In this document: in pieces, positions 19,007-27,149 of the stretch | Layout of the letters: the number at the start of each line of letters is the position of its first letter | How positions within the stretch are numbered: position 1 is the stretch's first letter | Position numbers and translations under genes: made by a program | Notes under the pieces: generated by a model | What the model was told of the DNA's origin: nothing | What the model saw: only the letters and a program-made list of their open reading frames with translations | Databases searched by the model: none | Origin: Streptococcus canis | GTDB taxonomy: Bacteria > Bacillota > Bacilli > Lactobacillales > Streptococcaceae | DNA length: 64,000 bases | Direction of reading: 5' to 3' | Assembly: GCF_900636575.1 (NCBI RefSeq) | Contig: NZ_LR134293.1 | Coordinates: 865,001-929,000, forward strand

Positions 19007-19028
19007 ACTCGTTACAAGGGTAGCGAGT
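19007..19028 (+). promoter_or_regulatory. rpsF leader hairpin (candidate S6:S18 autoregulatory element)
   Basis: ACTCGTTAC (19007-19015) pairs over 9 bp, including one G-U, with GTAGCGAGT (19020-19028) across an AAGG loop. It lies in the 5' leader of rpsF. Many bacteria control this operon by an S6:S18-binding leader; I infer the same here but cannot confirm the conserved CCG bulge. Confidence 0.5.
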
Positions 19029-19055
19029 CATTAGACCAAAAGGAGGAAAACATCA

Positions 19056-19346
19056 ATGGCTAAATACGAAATTCTTTATATTATTCGTCCAAACATTGAA
19101 GAAGAAGCTAAAAACGCTTTGGTAGCACGCTTTGATTCTATCTTGACTGACAACGGTGCGACTGTTGTTGAATCAAAAGATTGGGAAAAACGTCGTCTTG
19201 CATACGAAATCAACGATTTCCGTGAAGGACTTTACCACATCGTTAACCTTGAAGCGACTGACGCAGTAGCTCTTAACGAGTTTGACCGTCTTTCAAAAAT
19301 CAATGGTGACATTCTTCGTCACATGATCGTTAAACTTGACGCTTAA
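19056..19346 (+). CDS. rpsF: 30S ribosomal protein S6
   Basis: 96 residues, full length ([13 protein letters not shown] start). It binds S18 and the central domain of 16S rRNA. Ribosome binding site AAAGGAGGAAAACATCA. First gene of the classic rpsF-ssb-rpsR operon, with a leader hairpin upstream. Confidence 0.98.
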   Translation: MAKYEILYIIRPNIEEEAKNALVARFDSILTDNGATVVESKDWEKRRLAYEINDFREGLYHIVNLEATDAVALNEFDRLSKINGDILRHMIVKLDA

Positions 19347-19367
19347 TTCCAACTAAGAGGGTAGTTT

Positions 19368-19859
19368 ATGATTAACAATGTAGTACTAGTTGGTCGCATG
19401 ACCAAGGATGCAGAACTTCGTTACACGCCAAGTCAAGTAGCTGTGGCTACCTTCACACTTGCTGTTAACCGTAACTTTAAAAGCCAAAATGGTGAGCGCG
19501 AGGCAGATTTCATTAGCTGTGTTATCTGGCGTCAGCCAGCTGAAAACTTAGCAAACTGGGCTAAAAAAGGTGCCTTAATCGGAATTACAGGTCGTATTCA
19601 GACCCGTAATTACGAAAACCAACAAGGGCAACGTGTCTATGTGACAGAAGTTGTTGCAGATAATTTCCAAATGTTGGAAAGTCGTGCTACACGTGAAGGT
19701 GGCTCAACTGGATCATTTAATGGTGGTTTTAACAACAATGCCCCATCATCAAACAGTTACTCAGCACCTGCACAACAAACACCTAACTTTGGAAGAGATG
19801 ACAGTCCATTTGGTAATTCAAACCCGATGGATATTTCAGATGACGATCTTCCATTCTAG
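19368..19859 (+). CDS. ssb: Single-stranded DNA-binding protein
   Basis: 163 residues. The OB fold occupies residues 1-110 ([22 protein letters not shown]). A Gly/Asn/Ser/Gln-rich linker follows, then the acidic tip DISDDDLPF that docks partner proteins. Covers ssDNA in replication and repair. It lies between rpsF and rpsR in one operon. Confidence 0.97.
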   Translation: MINNVVLVGRMTKDAELRYTPSQVAVATFTLAVNRNFKSQNGEREADFISCVIWRQPAENLANWAKKGALIGITGRIQTRNYENQQGQRVYVTEVVADNFQMLESRATREGGSTGSFNGGFNNNAPSSNSYSAPAQQTPNFGRDDSPFGNSNPMDISDDDLPF

Positions 19860-19977
19860 TCAGAATGGGTTGAACGAATACATTGAATTAAATGGATTTG
19901 CTGATGGTTTTAGGGTAAGCTTTCCTACTGTGACCTCTGGCGAATTTATATCTTGAAAAATATAAAGGAGAAAACAC

Positions 19978-20217
19978 ATGGCTCAACAACGTCGTGGCGG
20001 ATTCAAACGCCGTAAAAAAGTTGACTTCATCGCAGCTAACAAAATTGAATATGTTGATTACAAAGATACTGAGCTTCTTAGCCGTTTCGTTTCAGAACGT
20101 GGGAAAATTCTTCCTCGTCGTGTAACAGGAACTTCAGCTAAAAACCAACGTAAAGTAACAACAGCAATCAAACGTGCTCGCGTTATGGCACTTATGCCTT
20201 ACGTAAACGAAGACTAA
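19978..20217 (+). CDS. rpsR: 30S ribosomal protein S18
   Basis: 79 residues, basic, full length ([17 protein letters not shown]). Partner of S6. Ribosome binding site AAAGGAGAAAACAC. Last gene of the operon; a strong terminator follows. Confidence 0.98.
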
Positions 20218-20220
20218 ACA

Positions 20221-20430
20221 AGCAGTCTATTTCGGGCTGCAGATTGAAGAAAAAGTCCAGTTAGGACAATTTTCTTCAATCTTTTTTTTCTCTTCTAAAA
20301 AAGAACAGCTCCTGAAATCCAATAACATAAGCGCTTTAAGTGTTAGTTGACATCATGATCATTAAATTATTTTCATTGTGGCTTCTAAAAACAGAGTTTG
20401 TCTAGGTTTTGAGCAGTCTATTTTGGGCTG
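20221..20430 (+). repeat. Direct repeat AGCAGTCTATTTYGGGCTG
   Basis: Copies at 20221-20239 and 20412-20430 match at 18 of 19 bases. Each can form a short GCAG/CTGC-type stem, and the second runs into six T residues. They flank the rpsR terminator. Confidence 0.55.
20242..20289 (+). terminator. Terminator of rpsF-ssb-rpsR
   Basis: GATTGAAGAAAA pairs with TTTTCTTCAATC around an inner GTCC/GGAC stem, then eight T residues. The arms are almost identical to the terminator near 61740. Between 20290 and 20687 I see no gene, only the repeat described separately. Confidence 0.9.
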
Positions 20431-20687
20431 TTTTTTAGTCAGCTGAAAATAGTTTAAGCCTGTAGAAGACTGTCGTCGTCTCAGAGACTGTAACAAATAA
20501 GTGTCAAAGGTACTGGTTGGGCTTTGTCTGAAAATGAAAAACGATCTGGTGGAACTAGTTTTTGTGGGACTTAATTAAAAAATCATAGCGCTAAAGAAAG
20601 GACTGTTTTATTTCGTTTTTAGGTAGAGTCGATAGTGATAAGATGTAAACAAAAATCCTTGCTAACTAAGCAAGGATGAGTATGACA

Positions 20688-21347
20688 TCATTTGTTGACG
20701 GGTGTCATTGCGTTTTGAATATTGTATTTGCGTTGGAGGTAATAGCGCAATGCTAAAGCAGCTCCACCAATAATGAGTAAGGCAAGAGGAGGTAACTGTG
20801 GGTTCAGGAAAGTTGGTAAAAAGGCAGTTGCAGAGTACAAGGCAATCCAAACTAACATAGCTAGCGATAGGGCTGCAATGATTTTGAACCAACTTGGACG
20901 AAGGCTCTTGTCTTTCCCGAGATGGCGATAGATAAAATAATAGGTAGCGTACATGGACGCTCCTCCACCAAAACCTAGTGCTAATAACGACATCAATCCT
21001 GTAACTGTAGCGTTTGTGTTGAAGAAGGTCATAATGCCATTTAGCAGAGCAACCACCCCAATAAACAATAAAGAGGTATCGAGCCACATCAACCAAGGGT
21101 TGGTGTTTTTGTCAGTTTCTGCAGTTTGTTTTTGGTTAGGGTCTTGGCTAAAGGAAGCTGCCCAAGCGGTCGGAGTGCCTAATAGATTTCGAGCGGTGAC
21201 TCCTTTTTTCTGGTTTTCGAGAATAGTTGGAATGGCTTCTTCGAGAATCAGTTTAATATCTTCATCAGACTTGCCATCTTGAATGAGTTTATTGGTGGCA
21301 ATGTGGATAAATTCTTGGTTTTTCTTAGTCAGTTGTTGTAAATCCAT
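20688..21347 (-). CDS. DUF1129 family membrane protein
   Basis: 219 residues. A soluble N-terminal ~65 residues (DLQQLTKKNQEFIHIATNKL) precedes five or so hydrophobic helices (residues ~87-215). This architecture is that of DUF1129 proteins, often found beside corA in streptococci. It is 111 bases downstream of corA's stop on the same strand. Function unknown. Confidence 0.75.
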   Translation of the reverse strand: MDLQQLTKKNQEFIHIATNKLIQDGKSDEDIKLILEEAIPTILENQKKGVTARNLLGTPTAWAASFSQDPNQKQTAETDKNTNPWLMWLDTSLLFIGVVALLNGIMTFFNTNATVTGLMSLLALGFGGGASMYATYYFIYRHLGKDKSLRPSWFKIIAALSLAMLVWIALYSATAFLPTFLNPQLPPLALLIIGGAALALRYYLQRKYNIQNAMTPVNK

Positions 21348-21458
21348 AGGAATCCCTTCTTTTATAAGGCGGTTAAGCTCAGTCAGTAATATCGGTTAGA
21401 TGGCAAGTGAGCTTGGGTGATGAGGTACTTGGTAGCATTGGCTTGTAGGTTAGCAGGC

Positions 21459-22403
21459 TCAGAACCATTTTTTTCTAATAAAGTAAATCACAACGCAGGA
21501 ACTTAGCAGCATGGCAATCAAGGTGATATACCAAAAAGCGTGTTCTAAGCCATTTAATGGTAACCAGTTGTTCTGGAAGTTCATACCGTAAGCAGAGAAG
21601 ATAACAGTTGGAATATCTAGTGCCATAGTCATTAAGGCCAAGGTTTTCATAATGGTGTTCTGGTTGTTGTTGATGATGGAAGCAGTGGTTTCGGTCATGG
21701 CATTCAAGACGTTTTCATAAATACCCGCCATTTCAATCGCCTGTTGGGTTTCGATGAGGGTATCCTCTAGCAAATCCTCGTCCTCAATGTATTTTTTGAG
21801 GGAGCTGGTTGAACTGGATAATTTTTTAACAATACGTTCGTTGAATTTCAAGGAAGCCTTTAAATAGACGATGGATTTTTCAAGTTCCATCATGTCGATG
21901 AGTTCTTCGTTTCGGGTAGCTGCTTCAAGCTGAGCTTCCAAACGTTCGCTTTGACGATCAATGGTTCTCAAGGCGGTTAGAAAGAGCTCGGCATTGCGAT
22001 ACAACATTTGAAACACAAAACGTGTCTTCATGAAGGTATAAAAGTTCTTGACCCGACGATTATGAAAATGGTCGAAAAGGGTCAGGTCATGCAGACAGGT
22101 TGTGATAACGGCATTTTCCGTGACAATAATGCCCAAAGGCATGGTAATGTAATAGCTCTTGTTGTTCCGTTCTTCATAGATTGGAACGTCAACGATAATC
22201 AAGGTGTAATCGTCTTCTACAGCAATACGTGAGGTTTCTTCCACGTCCAAAGGGGCGCGCAAGTCAGAAATATCAATGTTAAAGTGATCGGCAATTTCCA
22301 TTGATTCTTCCTGGGAAGGGTTGACCAATTTAATCCAAGCCCCTGGCTCGAATGTTTCTATTTCTTTGAATTCAATTGCCGATGAAAGAAACATTTGTTT
22401 CAT
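21459..22403 (-). CDS. corA: CorA family magnesium transporter
   Basis: 314 residues. A large cytoplasmic N-terminal domain is followed by two C-terminal membrane helices. The signature YGMNFQNN lies at the end of the first helix near residue 275. Predicted pentameric Mg2+ (or other divalent cation) channel. The start at 22403 (MKQMFLSSA) follows AAGGAGGGCTTGTC; the longer frame to 22475 lacks such a site. In an unlysogenised strain this gene would be divergent from uvrA. Confidence 0.88.
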   Translation of the reverse strand: MKQMFLSSAIEFKEIETFEPGAWIKLVNPSQEESMEIADHFNIDISDLRAPLDVEETSRIAVEDDYTLIIVDVPIYEERNNKSYYITMPLGIIVTENAVITTCLHDLTLFDHFHNRRVKNFYTFMKTRFVFQMLYRNAELFLTALRTIDRQSERLEAQLEAATRNEELIDMMELEKSIVYLKASLKFNERIVKKLSSSTSSLKKYIEDEDLLEDTLIETQQAIEMAGIYENVLNAMTETTASIINNNQNTIMKTLALMTMALDIPTVIFSAYGMNFQNNWLPLNGLEHAFWYITLIAMLLSSCVVIYFIRKKWF

Positions 22404-22551
22404 GACAAGCCCTCCTTTTTCATGATTAGCTGAGTAGAGAGTTGCATCAAACCTTGATAATAAAAGCCTTCTCAAGGTTTTTCTGAAAAATTCTCAATAC
22501 TTATCTATTATACCAAAATTCGCAAAGTTTGGGGCAACTAGTTCTCAGAAA

Positions 22552-22569
22552 TTTCTGTTATAATATAAG
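22552..22569 (+). other. attL core, left prophage junction
   Basis: TTTCTGTTATAATATAAG is repeated exactly at 58699-58716 and bounds the prophage. Integrase begins 80 bases inside. The core contains an extended -10 promoter element (TGTTATAAT). Confidence 0.9.
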
Positions 22570-22622
22570 GTTACCTCTCAGAACCATTGATATCAAGGCT
22601 TTTTTAAAGTCTAAAACCTGGC

Positions 22623-22644
22623 TTACTACGTTTTCCGCTACGTT
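22623..22644 (+). repeat. Left integrase arm-site candidates
   Basis: TTACTACGTT at 22623-22632 with a second, related copy (CGCTACGTT) 12 bases on. The same pair with 12-base pitch and orientation stands at 58575-58596. In the excised circle they would flank the att core. Confidence 0.6.
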
Positions 22645-22648
22645 TGTG

Positions 22649-23746
22649 TTAAATAGCGACAAGTTCAGCCAATTTATCAGCAACATTATCCTTTGATTTT
22701 TTGGACAAGTGAGTATATAAATCCATCGTGATTGCTATTTTAGCGTGACCTAACCGTTCTTGTGCAATCTTAGCGGGAATCCCAGCCTCAAACAACAACG
22801 AAGCGTGGGTATGCCTAAACCCGTGGGGAGTAATCCTTTTTAATCCATGCTTCAATATAAATCTGTCCAGTCTTTTTCTCACAGTGTCGCAAGCAAAATT
22901 AAACAATTTAAACGATCCGTATAAAGGTTTGATACTTTGCTTAATATATAATTTGGCTAACGACATGGTCTCAGCGTCCATTGATATAGTGCGATTGCTT
23001 TTTTTGGTTTTAGGAGATTGTACAGCCCATCCTTCTTTTGTATAAGCAATGGTTTTTGTAATGCTGATAATATTGTTACGAAAATCAAAGTCGGTATCTT
23101 TTAAAGCCATTAATTCACCAATTCTAAAACCGCCATAACTCAGCAATCTATAAATCAGACGCATCTCTAGACTTTCTTCGGCTTCCACAATCTTCAAGAA
23201 AGTATTCAATTCCTCTTTTGTGTAATATTTTTTAGTGAGTGTATCCACGTTTTTGTAAGTACACTTTGATCTCAATGTCTTGCTCATAGGGTTATTCTCA
23301 ATAATACCTAAGTTGACAGCAAATTTAAAAATTCTGTTTGCTAAACTTAGATAAAGCGTATAACCGCTATATCGAGACAGGCAATTCACAAATTTTTGAC
23401 AAATCATGACAGTTATCTTTGTCATTTGCAGTTGTCCTAAATGTGGCTTTAAAATTGTTTTATAGTAGTTTTGGTTAACCAGAAATGTTGACGGTTTGAC
23501 TGTATTTTGGTACTGCTCAAACCACAGTTTGGCTACATCATTAAATGTAGTTTTATCATTACTTTTCCAAGCGCCTTGACGCTGAAAATCATCGATAAGT
23601 TTTAACTCTGTTCTTTTAGCTTCTCTTTCTGTTTTAAAACCTTGTCTAGTTGTCCTGACTTGTTTACCAGTCATGGGATCAACCCCGAGATATGCTCTTA
23701 AACGATAGGCAGTTGTGCCATCTTTTTTAGTGTATTTTTCAATCAT
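22649..23746 (-). CDS. int: Phage integrase, tyrosine recombinase
   Basis: 365 residues. An N-terminal AP2-like arm-binding region (YRLRAYLGVDPMTGKQVRTT), then a SAM-like core-binding domain, then the catalytic domain. The catalytic residues are visible: R in SYGGFRIGELM, HGFRHTHASLL, and the nucleophile Y in TMDLYTHLSKK. It catalyses integration at the 18-bp core next to its own 3' end. Reads outward toward attL, as in many temperate streptococcal phages. Confidence 0.97.
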   Translation of the reverse strand: MIEKYTKKDGTTAYRLRAYLGVDPMTGKQVRTTRQGFKTEREAKRTELKLIDDFQRQGAWKSNDKTTFNDVAKLWFEQYQNTVKPSTFLVNQNYYKTILKPHLGQLQMTKITVMICQKFVNCLSRYSGYTLYLSLANRIFKFAVNLGIIENNPMSKTLRSKCTYKNVDTLTKKYYTKEELNTFLKIVEAEESLEMRLIYRLLSYGGFRIGELMALKDTDFDFRNNIISITKTIAYTKEGWAVQSPKTKKSNRTISMDAETMSLAKLYIKQSIKPLYGSFKLFNFACDTVRKRLDRFILKHGLKRITPHGFRHTHASLLFEAGIPAKIAQERLGHAKIAITMDLYTHLSKKSKDNVADKLAELVAI

Positions 23747-23879
23747 TGTTTTTTCCTCTCTCTTCGCGCTAGGGAGTGCTGATTTTGAGATAGGATATTG
23801 GCATCACCTCCTTTGTGTGATATAATTCAGAGTATAAGAAAATGAGCTATTTAAAGCTTACTTCTTATTGATTGCATAT

Positions 23880-23922
23880 TGCCTCACGCTCTCCTCGCCA
23901 AATTTGAGCGTGGGGCTTTTTG
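23880..23922 (+). terminator. Inverted repeat between int and the HIRAN gene
   Basis: GCCTCACGCTC pairs with GAGCGTGGGGC, one mismatch, followed by five T residues on the + strand. No + strand gene ends here, so its role is unclear. Confidence 0.5.
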
Positions 23923-24441
23923 TTAGTTGAGAAACCAAGATGCTATCGACTCTAATAATCCAGCATTTTTACTTTTTGATACTCTATCTACTTTTAAAAT
24001 AGTCAATCGTAACTTATAAGTTATATCTTTCTTTTTAGTAACCACGGTTTTTAAATCGTTTTTGAGTGTTTTGTATTGTCCACCACGACCAGTAAGCGTT
24101 GCTTCCATTTGGTAATGACTAGATTTTTTTACATAAGGGGTTAATCGTTTAGCTAAGTCTGCTGGAAAGTAGCCAACAAAAGTTTTGTTTACCATGACTT
24201 TTATGGCATTTGGATCGTGACGATTAAGAGGTTCTCTGACAATCTCTACATCTTTTGTTGAGACCCCGTAATACTTGTAGATATCCTTGAAGTTTGATTT
24301 TATGTAGTCAGAAATAAAATCTTTATCCTTATCCCAGTATGGTGATTTCTTACCAATTTCAGCCATAACTTTATTAGCTTCTTTTTCATGATAATTTGTT
24401 CCCATTAAGATAAAGTTATCTTGGAATATGACTTTTTCCAT
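23923..24441 (-). CDS. HIRAN-domain-like phage protein
   Basis: 172 residues. The central segment EPLNRHDPNAIKV...GYFPADLAK (residues ~83-110) has the pattern of the HIRAN domain, which binds DNA ends in helicase-associated proteins. The rest has no match that I know. The C-terminus (ESIASWFLN) may be amphipathic. It lies 11 bases after cI on the same strand, thus probably expressed from the repressor promoter in the lysogen. It may be a lysogen-expressed immunity or exclusion factor. Confidence 0.6.
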   Translation of the reverse strand: MEKVIFQDNFILMGTNYHEKEANKVMAEIGKKSPYWDKDKDFISDYIKSNFKDIYKYYGVSTKDVEIVREPLNRHDPNAIKVMVNKTFVGYFPADLAKRLTPYVKKSSHYQMEATLTGRGGQYKTLKNDLKTVVTKKKDITYKLRLTILKVDRVSKSKNAGLLESIASWFLN

Positions 24442-24452
24442 AACAGTCTCCT

Positions 24453-25193
24453 TTAATATTCCCTATAAATATCCACAACTTCACCGATTGTGCGGATGTC
24501 GTTATCCTTTGAAAGATAGATTTCCTCATAGCTTTTATTTAAACTTTGCAAGTACCAAGCGCCATCATAATCACGCTTGAGTTTTTTTACAAAGTTTTTA
24601 CCATTGACTTGGAATATCCCTATATTATTCATATCGACTTGGCTAGATACCTTGATGAATAGCAAATCGTTGTCTTGAATAAGTGGTTCCATTGAATCAC
24701 CGGCTACTTTTGCAATAGTATCATATTCTTCAGGAACATCACTAGCACGCAATCTAACTTCCATATGTAGGTTGTCTTCTTGAAAAGTACCGTTACCTGC
24801 CGCAACAAGACCCTCGACATAATCATTGATATAATCCTCTTCTTCAAGCTTTTTATCGAACATAGAAACAACTTTACTTTGTTCTTCTAATTGTTCGTTA
24901 GCGAAGCTGAGGACTTTTTCTTGTCTAGGTTGTTCTAGTTGGTTGTAGATAGAAACGATTTCAGGAGTTTCCTTAACAGCTTCTTTTTGAATTCCTAAAA
25001 GAAATTCAGGAGTGATGTTTAATACTCTAGAAAAGTCATTGGCTCTATTAAGCGGAAATTCCCTAGTTTTGTTAAAGTACCTCGACATAGTTGACTTTGC
25101 AATGCCAACACGTCTAGCTAGCTCGCTCATCGAGATTCCCTTTTCATCTACTTTTTCTTGAATAAGTGAGATAATTTCGTCATTAGTTCTCAT
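24453..25193 (-). CDS. CI-like repressor, HTH plus S24 peptidase
   Basis: 246 residues. HTH_3 domain at residues ~5-60 (MSELARRVGIAKSTMSRYFN). The C-terminal LexA/CI-type self-cleavage domain has catalytic serine in AGDSMEPLIQ near residue 166 and lysine in NFVKKLKRD near 203. The likely cleavage site is the Ala-Gly in VAAGNGTF near residue 131. It maintains lysogeny and would be inactivated by RecA filaments. It is divergent from cro across an operator region with GTTCC/GGAAC half-sites. Confidence 0.95.
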   Translation of the reverse strand: MRTNDEIISLIQEKVDEKGISMSELARRVGIAKSTMSRYFNKTREFPLNRANDFSRVLNITPEFLLGIQKEAVKETPEIVSIYNQLEQPRQEKVLSFANEQLEEQSKVVSMFDKKLEEEDYINDYVEGLVAAGNGTFQEDNLHMEVRLRASDVPEEYDTIAKVAGDSMEPLIQDNDLLFIKVSSQVDMNNIGIFQVNGKNFVKKLKRDYDGAWYLQSLNKSYEEIYLSKDNDIRTIGEVVDIYREY

Positions 25194-25222
25194 ATTTGTC
25201 TATCCTTTAATTTGTTATTTTA

Positions 25223-25349
25223 ATTATAACACCGTTCCCAAAAATATACAACGGAAACACAAAAAATATTTTTTCCGATATTTTTTTGTAAAAAGGGTTG
25301 ACAGTTTGGAACAACAAGAGTTATAATAAAATCGTTCCAAAACGGGAAC
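25223..25349. promoter_or_regulatory. cI-cro switch region, promoters and operators
   Basis: Rightward promoter: TTGACA (25298-25303) with TATAAT (25322-25327). Leftward promoter: TTGTAT read on the minus strand (25246-25251) with TATAAT (25223-25228), 17-base spacer. Half-sites GTTCC or GGAAC occur at 25234-25238, 25308-25312, 25334-25338 and 25345-25349; the last two form GTTCC-6 bases-GGAAC. Some lie within the promoters, as expected for CI/Cro operators. Confidence 0.75.
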
Positions 25350-25373
25350 AAAAAATGTAAAGGAGGTTACAGA

Positions 25374-25607
25374 ATGACAATTAATCTGAAACGATTGAAA
25401 GCCGAGCGCATTGCAAATGGCATGACACAAGATGAAATGGCACATCGATTGGGTTGGAAAACCCGCACGCCATATGCAAAACGTGAGAATGGCATTATTT
25501 CCATCGGTGCTGACGAATTAGCTCGAATTACTTTGGTTCTGGGATTACCGATAGAAAAAATAACAATTTTTTTTGACACAGATGTTCCCGAAATGGAACT
25601 GATTTAA
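25374..25607 (+). CDS. cro: Cro-like HTH regulator
   Basis: 77 residues, almost entirely one HTH_3 domain (residues ~5-60, RIANGMTQDEMAHRLGWKTR). Ribosome binding site AAAGGAGGTTACAGA. It is divergent from cI and first gene of the rightward operon. Presumed to favour lytic growth by repressing cI. Confidence 0.85.
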   Translation: MTINLKRLKAERIANGMTQDEMAHRLGWKTRTPYAKRENGIISIGADELARITLVLGLPIEKITIFFDTDVPEMELI

Positions 25608-25621
25608 CGAAGGGAGAAAAT

Positions 25622-25780
25622 ATGGAAGAAAACCTCAAACGATTGATTACTGAAAATATCTTAGAATTTTTAGGCTCTGACTATGGAAAAGGTTTCTTAA
25701 CTGGCATAAAAATTGCCATTGAGATTATTGCCAAACAAATACCGACACCCTCAGAAGAAGATATCGGTCAGGATAGTTAA
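25622..25780 (+). CDS. Small early phage protein
   Basis: 52 residues (MEENLKRLITENILEF start). AAGGGAGAAAAT precedes the ATG, 14 bases after cro. Central amphipathic helix TGIKIAIEIIAKQI. Its TAA shares a TTAA palindrome with the stop of the convergent minus-strand gene. Unknown function. Confidence 0.6.
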   Translation: MEENLKRLITENILEFLGSDYGKGFLTGIKIAIEIIAKQIPTPSEEDIGQDS

Positions 25781-26070
25781 TTTTTGCGCTGCTGTTCGAA
25801 AGCTTGTTTTAGCTGACTTGCCATCATTTGCTGAACAGGTTCTTTCATAGTTTCAGCAAGATTAATTTGGGCCAGAGCGTCAAACATCAATTTATTTTGT
25901 AAATCGTCTTGCTTGTTAGCTTGTTGAAGCTTTAACAGTTCAATTTCATGTTCGTGTTGGACTTTTAATTCTCTTAACTTAGCCTTAGTTTGAAAATAAC
26001 TGGTTAAATAAGCAATCAAAGCAGGCACACAGGCAGTTAAAAAAGTCACGATGATTTGATTCCAGTTCAT
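25777..26070 (-). CDS. Small membrane-anchored coiled-coil protein, antisense to the early operon
   Basis: 97 residues. N-terminal transmembrane segment (IIVTFLTACVPALIAYLTSYF, residues ~5-25) followed by a long charged helix rich in K, E, Q. Ribosome binding site AGGAGGATGAGTT. It is transcribed against the early operon right after cro, like lysogen-expressed exclusion genes in other phages. That role is an inference from size, topology and position. Confidence 0.65.
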   Translation of the reverse strand: MNWNQIIVTFLTACVPALIAYLTSYFQTKAKLRELKVQHEHEIELLKLQQANKQDDLQNKLMFDALAQINLAETMKEPVQQMMASQLKQAFEQQRKN

Positions 26071-26130
26071 AACTCATCCTCCTTTCTGTAATGATAGCTT
26101 TATTATATCACGGTAGGAGAATGCCAAAAA

Positions 26131-26150
26131 AGTCCGACGGGAATCGGACT
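26131..26150. terminator. Hairpin in the promoter gap before the excisionase-like gene
   Basis: AGTCCGA and TCGGACT form a perfect 7-bp stem with a 6-base loop. Six A residues precede it on the + strand, so read on the minus strand it is followed by a T run. Confidence 0.45.
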
Positions 26151-26200
26151 CTAAAGAATACTATTTACTTAGATTATACCACGAAAGGGGTGATAAATCT

Positions 26201-26458
26201 ATGCAATCACAACTTACTTACGATTTACTAAAAAAGCAGATAGCAGAAGAGCTTTTTGATGAGTTTAAGAAACTCATACAGGAAAAAGATTTAGCGAATC
26301 AGTGGGTCAATCAAACAACGCTCGTCACTGAATACGGCTACTCATGGCAAACTATAAAACGCATGGAAAGCTATGGGCTTAAATCTTTTAAAAACGGCAA
26401 AGACAAAATGTACTGTCTTGCTGATATTAACGACATTAAACACTTAATGAAACAATAA
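26201..26458 (+). CDS. Excisionase-like / winged-HTH phage protein
   Basis: 85 residues. The C-terminal half (LVTEYGYSWQTIKRMESYGLKSF...YCLADINDI) has the MerR/Xis-like HTH pattern: helix, turn with aromatic, recognition helix, then a wing. It could be an excisionase or an early regulator. AAAGGGGTGATAAATCT precedes the ATG. Confidence 0.65.
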   Translation: MQSQLTYDLLKKQIAEELFDEFKKLIQEKDLANQWVNQTTLVTEYGYSWQTIKRMESYGLKSFKNGKDKMYCLADINDIKHLMKQ

Positions 26459-26475
26459 GCGCTGGGGAGTGCAAA

Positions 26476-26661
26476 ATGAACAAATTAGAGATTTTACTAC
26501 TTACATCAACTATCATCTTAGCAATCATCACTAGGATTCAACACGAAGTCATTAAAAAACACAATTCGCCAGAGAATAAGCGGAAAATATTTAGGGAAGT
26601 AGCTTTAAAAAACAGCAAAGGATGGAGTGAGAAGCGTGCAAGAGGAGGGGTTGTCAGCTAA
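26476..26661 (+). CDS. Small membrane protein of the early region
   Basis: 61 residues with one N-terminal membrane segment (LEILLLTSTIILAIITRI) and a basic C-terminal half. GGGGAGTGCAAA precedes ATG. Its stop overlaps the next ATG (TAATG). No known function. Confidence 0.55.
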   Translation: MNKLEILLLTSTIILAIITRIQHEVIKKHNSPENKRKIFREVALKNSKGWSEKRARGGVVS

Positions 26662-27024
26662 TGCAGTACATTTTTCAAGACATTAACAGGTAGTTACACA
26701 GCTGTTAGCAATGAATTTATTCAGGACAAAGAACTTTTCAATAAGGAAAAAGGACTGCTGCTAACCATTTTGAGTAATGCAGACGAATGGAGAGTCTATC
26801 CTGAAGAACTCGCTAGACGTTGTAAGGATAGCGAATCTGCAATCAGAAGCCAGTTGAAAGCGTTAGAGAATGCCAAGTATATCAGAACTTATAGAAAATC
26901 ATTTGGCGGGCGATATGGTACCGAAACCTATAGATTCTGTTCTGACAGAAAAATAAGCGACGAGGCGTTCAATGCTTTGAAGGCAGAACAAGACTTAGAA
27001 CTAGAAAAAATTGCTAATACCTAA
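26661..27024 (+). pseudogene. Replication-region winged-HTH protein, apparently frameshifted
   Basis: ATG 26661 has a good ribosome binding site (GAGGAGGGG) and overlaps the previous stop, but its frame ends after 10 codons. Removing one T from TTTTT (26671-26675) gives MQYIFKTLTGSYTAVSNEF and continues in frame to a wHTH protein of about 120 residues (DEWRVYPEELARRCKDSESAI). The remaining intact frame can only start at TTG 26770 (84 residues), which lacks a ribosome binding site. The wHTH resembles the N-terminal part of phage replisome organisers. Either a true frameshift mutation, slippage, or a sequencing error. Confidence 0.6.
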
Positions 27025-27112
27025 TTTGCTAATGTGCAATTTGCTAATCAACAAATTAGCCAACTAATAAATACTAACTTATAAATAAATACTAAATAAC
27101 AATAAATACTAA
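27007..27112 (+). other. Candidate prophage replication origin (iterons)
   Basis: Two exact copies of AATTTGCTAAT (27023-27033, 27038-27048), a partial copy at 27007-27018 and an inverted AATTAGC at 27054-27060. Then three exact copies of ATAAATACTAA at 27067, 27085 and 27102 (18 and 17 bases apart). The stretch is very AT-rich. It lies between the wHTH gene and the DnaD-domain gene, the usual place for a phage origin. Confidence 0.65.
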
Positions 27113-27149
27113 CAGACAATAAGCATCATCATCAACAGCAGGAGGAGCT

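Noticed and set aside
22552..22569. Transposon target-site duplication
   Set aside because: The 18-bp repeat flanks a full phage with a tyrosine integrase beside it, so it is an att core; no transposase or IS ends were seen in the window.
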